Source of the DNA: Prevotella scopos JCM 17725
Lineage (GTDB): Bacteria; Bacteroidota; Bacteroidia; Bacteroidales; Bacteroidaceae
NCBI RefSeq assembly: GCF_018127785.1
Contig: NZ_CP072390.1
Location: forward strand, 1,674,001 to 1,738,000
Length of the DNA stretch: 64,000 nucleotides
Reading direction: 5' to 3'
The position numbers and the translations under genes are program-made. Positions 9,041 through 17,604 of this stretch are shown here, in pieces. A model generated the notes under the pieces. It did not search any database. It worked only from the letters and a program-made list of their open reading frames with translations, and was not told the DNA's origin. Every line of letters starts with the position of its first letter. The first letter of the stretch is position 1.

Positions 9041-9880
9041 TTACTCCAAGTCAACATGCTCGACATTCACTTGTTCATGCAGAAAGATACGTGCCGTCTC
9101 CTCAAACTTCTCGGGATTTTCCGTAGTGAAATACTTCACAGTGGCACGCTTGGTACAGCGTGCATCCATGTCAGGATGCCGACGGAGATAATCCTTAAGG
9201 CTCTCTGCCACATACTCACCCTGTGGCACAATCCGCACGCCACGTGGTACATGCTTTAATATCTTTGGCATGAGGATAGGATAATGCGTGCAGCCGAGGA
9301 TAAGCGTATCAATTTCTGGATCAAGTCGCATGATATGATCAAGACGCTTTTTCACAAAATAGTCGGCACCGGGACTGTCTGCCTCGTTGTTTTCAATGAT
9401 TGGCACCCAGAGCGGACAAGGAACACCCGTCACCTTCACATCATCCCATAGCTTTTGTATTTCAAGTTTATAACTATCACTCTTGATGGTTCCCTCGGTA
9501 GCCAAGACACCTACATGGCGGGACTGTGTAAGCTTACCGATCACCTCTGCCGTAGGACGAATCACACCAAGTACGCGTCTTTCAGGATCAAGATGGGGCA
9601 AATCGTTCTGTTGGATCGTACGGAGTGCCTTGGCAGAAGCTGTGTTACAACCTAAGATAACCAATTGGCAACCGAGTTCGAAGAGCTTCATCACAGCCTG
9701 GCGTGTAAACTGATAGACCACATCGAAAGAGCGTGAACCGTATGGTGCACGCGCATTATCACCTAAATATATATAATCGTATTCGGGAAGTAGCTGACGA
9801 ATACCATGCAGAATGGTCAGTCCTCCATACCCTGAGTCGAAGATACCGATTGGCCCTGGCTGTTTAGAATACTTTGTCAT
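9041..9880 (-). CDS. murI: Glutamate racemase
   Basis: Converts L-glutamate to D-glutamate for peptidoglycan. At 279 residues it is of normal length. The N-terminal IGIFDSGYGGLT loop is followed by the first catalytic cysteine in LGCNTASA (Cys78). The second catalytic cysteine is in LGCTHYP (Cys197), and GVLATEGTIKSDSY lies between them. It is the last gene of the envelope cluster uppS-bamA-ompH-murI, a linkage common in Bacteroidetes. A 147-bp gap with GTGC-type repeats separates it from the third ompH gene. Confidence 0.97.
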   Translation of the reverse strand: MTKYSKQPGPIGIFDSGYGGLTILHGIRQLLPEYDYIYLGDNARAPYGSRSFDVVYQFTRQAVMKLFELGCQLVILGCNTASAKALRTIQQNDLPHLDPERRVLGVIRPTAEVIGKLTQSRHVGVLATEGTIKSDSYKLEIQKLWDDVKVTGVPCPLWVPIIENNEADSPGADYFVKKRLDHIMRLDPEIDTLILGCTHYPILMPKILKHVPRGVRIVPQGEYVAESLKDYLRRHPDMDARCTKRATVKYFTTENPEKFEETARIFLHEQVNVEHVDLE

Positions 9881-9930
9881 GATTCTTTTCTATTACAATT
9901 AATCGTTATCCTATTCACCTACTTACAGAT

Positions 9931-10010
9931 TGGTGCGGACGCCCAACACATCATGTGCGGATGATGGACACCAAACGTGCTGAGCATCCGCACCATACGT
10001 GCAGAGCCTT
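9931..10010. repeat. GTGC-type dispersed repeats, four cores
   Basis: Four related cores in 80 bp: GGTGCGGACG, ACATCATGTGCGGATG, CCAAACGTGCTGAG and CCGCACCATACGTGC. They belong to the same family as 2981-3045 and 18036-18098. The array lies between murI and the third ompH gene. Confidence 0.75.
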
Positions 10011-10027
10011 CTCTGCTGTAAAGACAA

Positions 10028-10543
10028 TTACTTCAAGGCTGTTATCAAAGCATCAGTTACATCCTCTCCCATCGCTGTATTAACGAAAGGAACAGTGTTG
10101 TTGTCAGTATTCAGGATGAAAGCGTAACCACTTTCCTTGCCCATCTGACGTACAGTGTTGTTTAACTTTGTGCGAACAGGTGCGTAGATATCCTCTTCAG
10201 CCTTCTTCAGCAGTCGTTCAGACTCCTTACGAAAAGCAATGTTACGTTCCATCAGTTCCTCTAATTCAGCCTGACGTTTACGAAGAATAGATGGTTCCAA
10301 TTTACGTTGTACCTCAAGGAAGTCCTCATATCGGCTATTGAAATCATCAACTGAACGCTTCGTCTCAGCATCATACTTCGCTTTCAATTCATTAAAAGTA
10401 CGTGTTGCCGTTGCATAGTCAGACATTGCGTGCAACACTTTATCATAGCTAAAGTAAGCAAACTTAAAAGCAGTAACACTCTGCTGTGCTGCCGCCAAGA
10501 GTGGCAAGAGCATAAAAGCAAGGGATAAGAATAGCTTTTTCAT
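10028..10543 (-). CDS. OmpH/Skp-family periplasmic chaperone (third copy)
   Basis: This 171-residue protein has a cleavable signal peptide (about residues 1-19, ending AAAQQ) and then the OmpH/Skp plan. A short beta segment (AFKFAYFSYDKVL) comes first, a long charged coiled coil follows (about residues 45-125), and a final beta segment (GYAFILNTDNNTV) ends the protein. Skp-like trimers hold unfolded outer-membrane proteins on the way to the BAM complex, which fits bamA three genes upstream. A terminator just upstream of this gene suggests that it and murI are partly uncoupled from the upstream genes. Confidence 0.9.
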   Translation of the reverse strand: MKKLFLSLAFMLLPLLAAAQQSVTAFKFAYFSYDKVLHAMSDYATATRTFNELKAKYDAETKRSVDDFNSRYEDFLEVQRKLEPSILRKRQAELEELMERNIAFRKESERLLKKAEEDIYAPVRTKLNNTVRQMGKESGYAFILNTDNNTVPFVNTAMGEDVTDALITALK

Positions 10544-10568
10544 TATTTCTTTTATTATCTCTATATAA

Positions 10569-10615
10569 ACAAAAATGAGGTCATCGCAAGAACAAATATC
10601 CGTGCGGTGACCTCA
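10569..10615 (-). terminator. Terminator between the second and third ompH genes
   Basis: On the minus strand TGAGGTCACCGCA pairs with TGCGATGACCTCA (one G-U pair) and is followed directly by TTTTTGTTTAT. It sits about 30 bp before the start of the third ompH gene. Confidence 0.85.
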
Positions 10616-10671
10616 CCCTTTTATCTCCTCTTAAATATGAATGGAAAGAACCTTTCCAGCTTATTCGACAA

Positions 10672-10725
10672 CTAGCCCCCCTAGGAACCCTAGGCTACCT
10701 AGGAAAGCTAGAAATACTAGGAAAG
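10672..10725. repeat. 9-bp-period array, 6 units (CTAGGNNNN type)
   Basis: Six consecutive 9-mers: CTAGCCCCC, CTAGGAACC, CTAGGCTAC, CTAGGAAAG, CTAGAAATA, CTAGGAAAG. Only the first four or five bases are conserved. It lies in the 240-bp gap after the second ompH gene. Confidence 0.9.
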
Positions 10726-10783
10726 CTTCACTCCACCATAAATCAAGGAGAATGAACCACGGGGCAAAGGCACCCGCAATGTT

Positions 10784-11287
10784 TTACTTCATCTTAGCCA
10801 ACTGAGCCTTTACCTCAGCAGTAACATCCTTGCTGAGTGCCTCGTTGATGTACAATGGCTGACCAGCAGCTTTCTCCATGATGTAAACATAGTTACCTGT
10901 CTTAGCTACAGCTGCGATGGCGTTGCGAACCTTCTCAAGAACAGGGCCGAGTTGCTTCTGCTGTGCTTCGTTGAAGGCCTTCTGGTTGTCCTGAGCAGTC
11001 TGCTGGATCTTAGTGTACATATCCTGCAAATTCTTCTCTGTCTCAGCCTGTTTTGTAGCGTTCATAGTGCTCTTAGACTTGTCGTAAGCCTCAGCCTGAC
11101 GCTGCAATTCAGCCTGCATGTCTTCAATCTGCTTCTGGTACTCCTTACCTTTAGCTTCTAACTTACTCTGAATAGCTATAGCCTCTGGAAGTGACTGGAG
11201 GAGAGCCTGTGAGTCAAGGTGACCAAACTTCTGTGCGAACAATGTCATTGGCGCACAGAGCATCAACATCAAAAATAACTTTTTCAT
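10784..11287 (-). CDS. OmpH/Skp-family periplasmic chaperone (second copy)
   Basis: This 167-residue protein has a signal peptide (residues 1-18, ending LFAQK). The mature part begins KFGHLDSQALLQSLPEA, the usual OmpH opening. A long Q/K/E-rich coiled coil follows (about residues 40-115), and the end is a short strand (GNYVYIMEK). Its role should be that of Skp, periplasmic escort of outer-membrane proteins to BamA. Two 9-bp repeat arrays lie near it: the 11329-11382 array precedes its start and the 10672-10725 array follows its stop. It is one of three paralogues, and nothing in the sequence tells whether their clients differ. Confidence 0.92.
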   Translation of the reverse strand: MKKLFLMLMLCAPMTLFAQKFGHLDSQALLQSLPEAIAIQSKLEAKGKEYQKQIEDMQAELQRQAEAYDKSKSTMNATKQAETEKNLQDMYTKIQQTAQDNQKAFNEAQQKQLGPVLEKVRNAIAAVAKTGNYVYIMEKAAGQPLYINEALSKDVTAEVKAQLAKMK

Positions 11288-11328
11288 TTCTTTTTATTGT
11301 TTAATTGTTTATTATTTTTCTTGATTTC

Positions 11329-11382
11329 CTAGGGTTACTAGGGAGTCTAGGATTACTAGGGTACCTAGAGCTCCTAGAAAAG
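11329..11382. repeat. 9-bp-period array, 6 units (CTAGGNNNN type)
   Basis: Six consecutive 9-mers: CTAGGGTTA, CTAGGGAGT, CTAGGATTA, CTAGGGTAC, CTAGAGCTC, CTAGAAAAG; a seventh decays (CTATCTAAA). It fills the gap between the first and second ompH genes. Confidence 0.9.
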
Positions 11383-11398
11383 CTATCTAAAATTTTCT

Positions 11399-11944
11399 TT
11401 ACTGATAAGAATATCCTAACTTCTGCAATACCTCATTACTTATGTCCACCTTTGGCGAACCATAGATAATACCAGCAGCATTGCTTGAACGATCAATTAC
11501 CAAACTATAACCACGCTGGTCGGAGATATCCTTTACAGCATTGTAAATCTCATCTTGTATAGGGGTAATCAGACTGGTACGCTTCTTAAAGAGCTCACCT
11601 TCTGGACCAAAGTACTTACGCTTAAGATCAGATGCCTGCTTCTCCTTTGCAAGAATAGCTTCCTGTCTTTTCTTTTTCTGGTCTTGAGAAAGGAAAACAA
11701 CCTCGTTCTGATAATTCTTATACATAGTAGAAGCCTCCGTATTGAGAGCCTCTACCTCAGCCTGCCACTTCTTACTTACCTGATTTAACTGCTCATTAGC
11801 ACGCTCGTAAGCTGGCACATTCTTGAGAATATACTCCATATCAATCAGTGCAAACTTCTGTGCAGAAGCTGTCAAAGGTGAGAAAGCAAATAGGTAAAGA
11901 AGAAACATTACTCCTAAACCTTTCTTTAATATACATTTTCTCAT
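11399..11944 (-). CDS. OmpH/Skp-family periplasmic chaperone (first copy)
   Basis: This 181-residue protein begins with a basic N-terminus and a hydrophobic signal segment (about residues 10-28, ending ASAQK). The mature protein opens KFALIDMEYILKNVPAYERA, the standard OmpH start. It continues as a charged coiled coil with EALNTEASTMYKNYQNEVVF and ends in RGYSLVIDRSS plus a short C-terminal strand. It lies 71 bp downstream of bamA on the same strand and is very likely cotranscribed with it. Inferred role: periplasmic chaperone for outer-membrane proteins delivered to BamA. Confidence 0.93.
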   Translation of the reverse strand: MRKCILKKGLGVMFLLYLFAFSPLTASAQKFALIDMEYILKNVPAYERANEQLNQVSKKWQAEVEALNTEASTMYKNYQNEVVFLSQDQKKKRQEAILAKEKQASDLKRKYFGPEGELFKKRTSLITPIQDEIYNAVKDISDQRGYSLVIDRSSNAAGIIYGSPKVDISNEVLQKLGYSYQ

Positions 11945-12015
11945 ACAATTTTCTTCTTTTAATAATTCTATTTCAGGGCAATCCTGCAGTTATATCTTTA
12001 CCCTTTGACTTCTGC

Positions 12016-14631
12016 TTAGAATTCTTGTCCAAGGATAAAGTGGAACTGGCTACCGCCCCTCGTACCAAATACCTTATCGAAGCCATAAGCCCAGTCAATA
12101 CCCATCATACCAACCATTGGGAGGAAGATACGGACACCAAGACCAGCTGAACGCTTCATGTCAAATGGATTAAACTTACTTGTATCGGTCCATGCATTAC
12201 CAGCCTCAACAAAACCAAGACCATAAATAGTCGTGTTACCCAAGAGGAATGGGTAGCGAAGCTCCAATGACATACGAGTGTAAGCATAACCTTCAGCACC
12301 ATATGGAGTGAGTGAACCATTCTCGTAACCACGAAGACCAATTGTCTCCTCAGCGTAACCCGTAGAGTATCCACTCATACCATCACCACCCATGTAGTAG
12401 GTTTCAAACGGACTTTTCTTATTTTTATTATAGCTACCCAACAATCCAAGTTCAACACGGGTCATCAAGACGAAGCATTTCTGACCACTTGTGAGGGCTG
12501 TAAAGGTGCGAGCCTTAAACTTCCACTTATGATACTCAACCCAACGATACTTCTCCTGCTGCTCCTGTGAGTAAGTTGGAGAGTTACGGTCAGTTGCCAA
12601 GTGTGCATAGTCCTTACCATCCCACTTAGACCATGGCGGAGTAATGGTCAATGATACTGAGAAGTCTGAACCACGACGTGGGAAGAGTTGGTTATCTGTT
12701 GACGTACGATTAAGCGCAATGTTGAAGTTCAAGTTGTTGGCTGAACCATTCGACATAATGAAGTAACGCCAATTACGCAACATGTAACGTTGGTACTGCA
12801 ATTGGAGTGACAAGGTGAAATAGTCATCAGGCCAGTTTAGACGCTTTCCCCAACCTGCATAGACACTCAAGAGTTTCACATACTTGTCTGGGTCATAATA
12901 ATTCTCATAACTGTTATAATTGTAGTTTCCATAACCATAACGATAGTTGTTATAGTTATTTAAGTAACCACTATTATAATAGTTGCTTGACACATCTGTC
13001 TGCTTTGAATACGACATACCCACATTAAACTGGATAGGACGCTTACCGCCCAACCAGTTGGTTGAGTACTGAGCATTGTATGACTGGTAGTAAGTACCAT
13101 TCGTCTGTGCACCTAATGAAAGTGTCTCACCATCACCGATTGGCATAATACCACGATGTTCACGATTTCTACGGAAGAGGTTCGCCATTGAGAAGTTATT
13201 CAACTTCAAGCCGACACGACCAATAACACCTGTCTGACCCCAACCCAATGAAAGCTCAACTTGGTCGTTTGACTTCTGCTTGAGGTTATAATTGATGTCA
13301 ACAGTTCCGTCCTCATAGTTTGGCTCTGGTACTGGGTTGATAGCTTCTGGGTCGAAGTGTCCCATTGACGCCAACTCACGTGCAGAACGCTGGAGTGCCT
13401 CCTTAGAGAAGAGGTCGCCTGGCTTTGTACGCAATTCACGACGCACTACATTCTCGTAAAGACGATCGTTACCATTAATCTTCACTCGGTTGATATGTGC
13501 CTGCTGTCCTTCTGTAATACGCATCTCAAGGTCAATAGAGTCGCCGACAATATTCACCTCTGTTGGTTGCAAGTTATAGAAGAGATATCCATTATTCCAA
13601 TAAGCATTACCCACAGCATCCTCATCCTGTGAAAGACGCTTGTTTAAATAGGTCTGATTATACACGTCGCCCTTCTTCATATCGAGCAAACGAGACAAAT
13701 AGTCGGTTGAGTAAACGGTATTACCTACCCATTTGATGTTACGGATATAATACTTCTTACCCTCATCAACCTTAACATAGATATCTACATGCTTTGGGTC
13801 AACATTCCAAACGCTATCCTTCAGAATAGTGGCATCACGGAAACCATACTCGTTGTACTTTGTGATAAGGTTCTTCTTATCCTCAGCCCAACGCTCTGGT
13901 GTGAATTTCTTCGACTTTAAGAGATTTGACAGTTTTCTTGCCTCATGGGTCTTCGAAAAAGCACCCTTGCTAAACAAGGTACCCTTAATCTTCTTATCAC
14001 CCAATAGGCTGTCACCATCAATAATGATCGAGCGCACCTTCAGCTTCTCCTTCTTGTCTACATCGATATCAAGGATAACCTGATTCTTTGCTGCAACGTC
14101 GTCACGCTGACGAATAAAGACCTCAGCATTCTTGTAACCCTTTTCGTCGAAGTATTTCTTAGCAAGTATCTTCGCACGATCAAGCATGTTTGGCGTAATC
14201 TGTCCACCCTTCAAAAGACCGAGTTTCTTCTCTAAATCATCACGTTCTGTCTTCTTCAAACCATTGTAGTTGATGGTTGAGATACGAGGACGCGGTGCGA
14301 GATGTATCTTCAGATAGATATTATCTCCTACGATAGAGTCAGCTGTAATGGAAACATCAGAGAAGAGTCCATGTTTCCAGTAACGCTTCACAGCGTCTGT
14401 GATTGCCGTACCTGGAACCTCCAACTCCTGTCCTACAGCAAGTCCAGAGATACCAGTGAGGACATAATCCTCATAGCCATCAATGCCCGTAACGGTCAGT
14501 CCTACCAACTTGTAAGTCTTAGGACTACCAGTATAAGTGATGTCAGGGTTTACAATCTTCTGCTGTGCACTCGCCACAAGTGAAACTCCGGAGAATGCAA
14601 GGAGCATCAATACCTTATTAATTTTAGTCAT
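12016..14631 (-). CDS. bamA: Outer membrane protein assembly factor BamA
   Basis: Central subunit of the BAM machine that folds and inserts beta-barrel proteins in the outer membrane. The 871-residue precursor has a signal peptide (residues 1-22, ending ASAQQ). About five POTRA domains follow (roughly residues 35-430), visible as repeated V-x-x-I-x-I-x-G segments such as RISTINYNGLKK and INRVKINGNDRLYENVVRREL. The C-terminal barrel contains aromatic strands and the loop RRGSDFSVSLTITPP. The protein ends with phenylalanine in FHFILGQEF, the usual outer-membrane signature. A tyrosine/asparagine-rich loop at about residues 550-580 (NYNNYRYGYGNYNYNSYE) is unusually repetitive. It lies 12 bp after uppS and before three ompH genes. 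Confidence 0.97.
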   Translation of the reverse strand: MTKINKVLMLLAFSGVSLVASAQQKIVNPDITYTGSPKTYKLVGLTVTGIDGYEDYVLTGISGLAVGQELEVPGTAITDAVKRYWKHGLFSDVSITADSIVGDNIYLKIHLAPRPRISTINYNGLKKTERDDLEKKLGLLKGGQITPNMLDRAKILAKKYFDEKGYKNAEVFIRQRDDVAAKNQVILDIDVDKKEKLKVRSIIIDGDSLLGDKKIKGTLFSKGAFSKTHEARKLSNLLKSKKFTPERWAEDKKNLITKYNEYGFRDATILKDSVWNVDPKHVDIYVKVDEGKKYYIRNIKWVGNTVYSTDYLSRLLDMKKGDVYNQTYLNKRLSQDEDAVGNAYWNNGYLFYNLQPTEVNIVGDSIDLEMRITEGQQAHINRVKINGNDRLYENVVRRELRTKPGDLFSKEALQRSARELASMGHFDPEAINPVPEPNYEDGTVDINYNLKQKSNDQVELSLGWGQTGVIGRVGLKLNNFSMANLFRRNREHRGIMPIGDGETLSLGAQTNGTYYQSYNAQYSTNWLGGKRPIQFNVGMSYSKQTDVSSNYYNSGYLNNYNNYRYGYGNYNYNSYENYYDPDKYVKLLSVYAGWGKRLNWPDDYFTLSLQLQYQRYMLRNWRYFIMSNGSANNLNFNIALNRTSTDNQLFPRRGSDFSVSLTITPPWSKWDGKDYAHLATDRNSPTYSQEQQEKYRWVEYHKWKFKARTFTALTSGQKCFVLMTRVELGLLGSYNKNKKSPFETYYMGGDGMSGYSTGYAEETIGLRGYENGSLTPYGAEGYAYTRMSLELRYPFLLGNTTIYGLGFVEAGNAWTDTSKFNPFDMKRSAGLGVRIFLPMVGMMGIDWAYGFDKVFGTRGGSQFHFILGQEF

Positions 14632-14643
14632 CTATTGCGTAAC

Positions 14644-15396
14644 TTAATTGTTTTCGTTTTCTTCTATTTGTTTCTCAGTCTTTCCAAAGCGACGCTGTCT
14701 GCTCTGGAAACTTGCTATGGCTTTCTGCAAATCCTGCTCGTTGAAGTCAGGCCAATAGGTATCACAGAAGTATAGCTCAGAATAAGCTATCTGCCATAAG
14801 AGGTAATTGGAGATGCGAAGCTCGCCACCCGTCCTTATCAAGAGGTCAGGATCAGGCATGAAGTTTGTTTCCAAATGCTCGCTAATCATCTCTTCTGTAA
14901 TCATTTCGGAAAGCAAAGGTTCAGAGCTGTTAGCCTGATATTCTGCAACAATCTCCCTCATCGCTTTTGTTATCTCCCAACGTGCACTGTAGCTAAGAGC
15001 CACAACCATCGTCATTGCGGAGTTCTTTGCGGTATGTTCTTCCGTCTCACGCAATTTCTTCTGCACTTCTTCTGGCAGACGTGCCATATCACCAATAACA
15101 CGGAAACGCACATTATTCTTCATGAAGATTTCATCTTCTAAAGACGTAAGCACAAGTCCCATCAACGCTGCAATTTCATCGGTAGGACGATTCCAATTCT
15201 CAGTTGAAAAGGTATAGAGCGTGAGAAACTTCACTCCCAATCGTACACATTCAGATGTGATGCGACGTACGGTATCAACTCCTGCCTGATGTCCGTAGGA
15301 GCGTGGCTTGTTCCGTTCTGTTGCCCAACGTCCATTACCATCCATTGTGATAGCAATGTGCTGGGGTATTCGTGTCATATCTAATTCTTCTGCCAT
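14644..15396 (-). CDS. uppS: Isoprenyl transferase (undecaprenyl diphosphate synthase)
   Basis: Makes the C55 lipid carrier for peptidoglycan and glycan export from FPP and IPP. The cis-prenyltransferase signature is intact: [10 protein letters not shown] with the catalytic aspartate, then [20 protein letters not shown], and the C-terminal [20 protein letters not shown] and [11 protein letters not shown] chose the start [11 protein letters not shown] (about 250 residues). An in-frame ATG 42 bp further upstream (15438) would only add a non-conserved tail. The gene is 12 bp upstream of bamA and belongs to the conserved envelope cluster. Confidence 0.95.
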   Translation of the reverse strand: MAEELDMTRIPQHIAITMDGNGRWATERNKPRSYGHQAGVDTVRRITSECVRLGVKFLTLYTFSTENWNRPTDEIAALMGLVLTSLEDEIFMKNNVRFRVIGDMARLPEEVQKKLRETEEHTAKNSAMTMVVALSYSARWEITKAMREIVAEYQANSSEPLLSEMITEEMISEHLETNFMPDPDLLIRTGGELRISNYLLWQIAYSELYFCDTYWPDFNEQDLQKAIASFQSRQRRFGKTEKQIEENENN

Positions 15397-15494
15397 ATCT
15401 ATTGAAGAGATAAACCTTTGTTTTGTCCTGTACAGCACTTATGTCTGCACACTTTAGACATTACCTTATATAACAAGGTCGGAACTAACTTCCC

Positions 15495-16187
15495 TTACTC
15501 GTCCTCATTATGACAAGTCTTACACTTTGTCATAAAACTATAAGAGAACGTCAGCTGTAGGGTTGAATAGCTGTCTGTATTCTTAAATAGTCCGCTACTC
15601 TTAATGCCGTAGGGATCTTTCTGTCCGTCTAACTCATCGCTCAACGAGAAGTGTAATGCCCACTGCAAACCGACATTCATACGCTCACTGACCTTATACT
15701 TCACACCCAATCCGATTGGAAGATTCGCTGTGAGCACCGACTTGCGGTCACCGCCTTTAATATTAACATAGGTGGCACCTAATCCTATTGTCACGTATGG
15801 TGACAAGCGCTGTGCACCACGATAGTCACGACCTGTACCATATGGAAGGAAGTTATATTCGTAAGCAACACCAACGTCAACCAATGAGTTGTCAAATGTA
15901 TAGGGAGCTGAAGCAAAACGTGGATAGTAAGTCTTGACATCAGCTGACGAACCTTTCATCTTTCCAAACGATACGTTCATCTTTAATCCCATGTATGGGC
16001 TGAAATTATATCTTGCTAACACCGTTCCCATCGGCTGCAGGTCCTTCAGCAACGACTCATTAAAGTCGCCTAAGTACCCCATCATACCGACACCAGCACC
16101 AATCTCCATCTTATACTCTGCGTCAGACTGCGCCCAGAGAGGTGTAGCTGCAAGGACAAGTAGGAGGTTGATGACGAAACGTTTCAT
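15495..16187 (-). CDS. DUF6089 outer-membrane beta-barrel protein
   Basis: This 230-residue protein has a signal peptide (residues 1-19, ending LWAQS) and a compact 8-strand-type barrel pattern. It shows GAGVGMMGYLGDFN near the mature N-terminus, MGLKMNVSFGKMKG, and alternating aromatic strands through LSPYVTIGLGATYVN. It matches the DUF6089 family, which in Bacteroidetes often sits just upstream of uppS and bamA, as here. The short C-terminus has two cysteines (CKTCHNEDE). The function is unknown; inferred to be an outer-membrane protein linked to assembly or sensing. It lies between the DUF6242 gene and uppS on the same strand. Confidence 0.85.
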   Translation of the reverse strand: MKRFVINLLLVLAATPLWAQSDAEYKMEIGAGVGMMGYLGDFNESLLKDLQPMGTVLARYNFSPYMGLKMNVSFGKMKGSSADVKTYYPRFASAPYTFDNSLVDVGVAYEYNFLPYGTGRDYRGAQRLSPYVTIGLGATYVNIKGGDRKSVLTANLPIGLGVKYKVSERMNVGLQWALHFSLSDELDGQKDPYGIKSSGLFKNTDSYSTLQLTFSYSFMTKCKTCHNEDE

Positions 16188-16214
16188 TGTTGCTCAATGT
16201 TTTTTGTCGTAATC

Positions 16215-17570
16215 TTACAGACGACTAAGGTTCAACTCCCAGCCTACTCTATTGAGTCTTCCACGCCAAACCTTTGTACCACTGATTATCCAGAGGAACT
16301 CATCACTATCTACAGTTGCTGTGAAAGCAGTTGCTGGTTGTAAGTCGGTTGGATAAATGAAATCCTTATCACTCTTCCATGTGATACCACCATCGCGTGA
16401 GAGGAGCATAGAAGCCAGCTTACCATTTGTATCAACGCCCAAGGCAAGTGTTGCCTTATCATAGCCTACTACTGCAAGGGTCTTATAAAGTGGGAGCTGG
16501 AACTTATCAGCATTGCTCACTACATAACTCCAAGCCTCATTCTGACGATAAGAAAGTTTCGTCCAAGAAACATTCTTTGTTCCATCTGCCAATGTCCCAA
16601 CGAGCTGAACTCGATACATATCAGCTGTTAGGGCTGTGAGCGAAGCGTTGATATTGTTTACTGGAAGCAGTGATGCGTTACTATCTAATGACTCATTCGT
16701 CCACGTTGTACCATTGTCCTTTGACGCTAATAATGTACCACTAGTTGACAATGCGAATAACTCTGCTGGTGATGCTGCCACCAACAGCTTCAGGTTGCTG
16801 TTGGTTGCGACTGTTGTCCAACTGCTACCATCTGTAGAGCTATATACCACGCCATTATCGATAACAAAAAGCTTTGTACCCTGCACGGCTACACTCTTAT
16901 AAGCATTTGCAGTAAAAACCTTACTGAGTTTTGTCCAGTTATTGCCATTGTCCTTATCAGCAGCGTAAGCAATAGTCTGACTACCATTTGAACCAAAGAC
17001 AAATACCTTACTCCCCGTACTAACAGCCTTCATTGCCGTAAACGAACTGAAGTTACTATTTGCTTGCAGTGCTTGCCAGCTAAAGACATTACCCTTCTGC
17101 TTGTGGACATTCACAGAAATTTTATAATCTCTATACTCGCTTCCTTGGTTTGAATAAACACGGAAGAAACGTGGAGTACTAAAATTGATGGAATCATTGC
17201 TGTTGTAATAAGAGTACTTCTCGTCAGTTGTTGACTTAATAACAACCGTTCCACTATTCTTAGTTACAATCTTCGCTAAGACATTGCTTGCCTTTGTGCC
17301 GTATGGTAAAGAGTCAGGGTTATAAATCAAGCCCTGTTCCTGATCGATATAAAACTTTACCTTAGCAGCATTGAAGTTTGCTGTATAAGAACTATCGCTA
17401 CCATTCTTGGCAACAGTGTCGCGAACTTGCTTCAACTGCCCCAAAGAAAAGCTCAAAATAGCCGTGTCTTTGTAACTTACGCTGTTTTTCTCGTCGTCGT
17501 CCTTAAGACAAGAAGTCATTGTCAAAGTAGCCATCATTAAAGCTACGAGAGTATATATCTTATTACGCAT
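16215..17570 (-). CDS. DUF6242 lipoprotein with beta-propeller-like repeats
   Basis: This 451-residue lipoprotein carries a lipobox TSC (Cys21) followed by the acidic LKDDDE. The first ~150 residues are beta-rich, typical of DUF6242. After that, repeating blades contain SSTDGSSWTTV, ASKDNGTTWTNES and LSRDGGITWKSD, the Asp-box/BNR pattern of sialidase-like or photosystem-stability-like propellers. No sialidase catalytic residues are evident. As a lipoprotein it should sit in the outer or inner membrane facing the periplasm or surface. It is the first gene of the minus-strand envelope run, with a TAnnTTTG box 27 bp upstream. Confidence 0.85.
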   Translation of the reverse strand: MRNKIYTLVALMMATLTMTSCLKDDDEKNSVSYKDTAILSFSLGQLKQVRDTVAKNGSDSSYTANFNAAKVKFYIDQEQGLIYNPDSLPYGTKASNVLAKIVTKNSGTVVIKSTTDEKYSYYNSNDSINFSTPRFFRVYSNQGSEYRDYKISVNVHKQKGNVFSWQALQANSNFSSFTAMKAVSTGSKVFVFGSNGSQTIAYAADKDNGNNWTKLSKVFTANAYKSVAVQGTKLFVIDNGVVYSSTDGSSWTTVATNSNLKLLVAASPAELFALSTSGTLLASKDNGTTWTNESLDSNASLLPVNNINASLTALTADMYRVQLVGTLADGTKNVSWTKLSYRQNEAWSYVVSNADKFQLPLYKTLAVVGYDKATLALGVDTNGKLASMLLSRDGGITWKSDKDFIYPTDLQPATAFTATVDSDEFLWIISGTKVWRGRLNRVGWELNLSRL

Positions 17571-17596
17571 CAGATACTAATAATTGAATTTAGCTG

Positions 17597-17604
17597 CAAA
17601 TTTA
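17597..17604 (-). promoter_or_regulatory. -7 box before the DUF6242 gene
   Basis: Minus-strand TAAATTTG (TAnnTTTG), 27 bp upstream of the start. It is the likely promoter for the DUF6242-DUF6089-uppS-bamA-ompH run. Confidence 0.5.
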
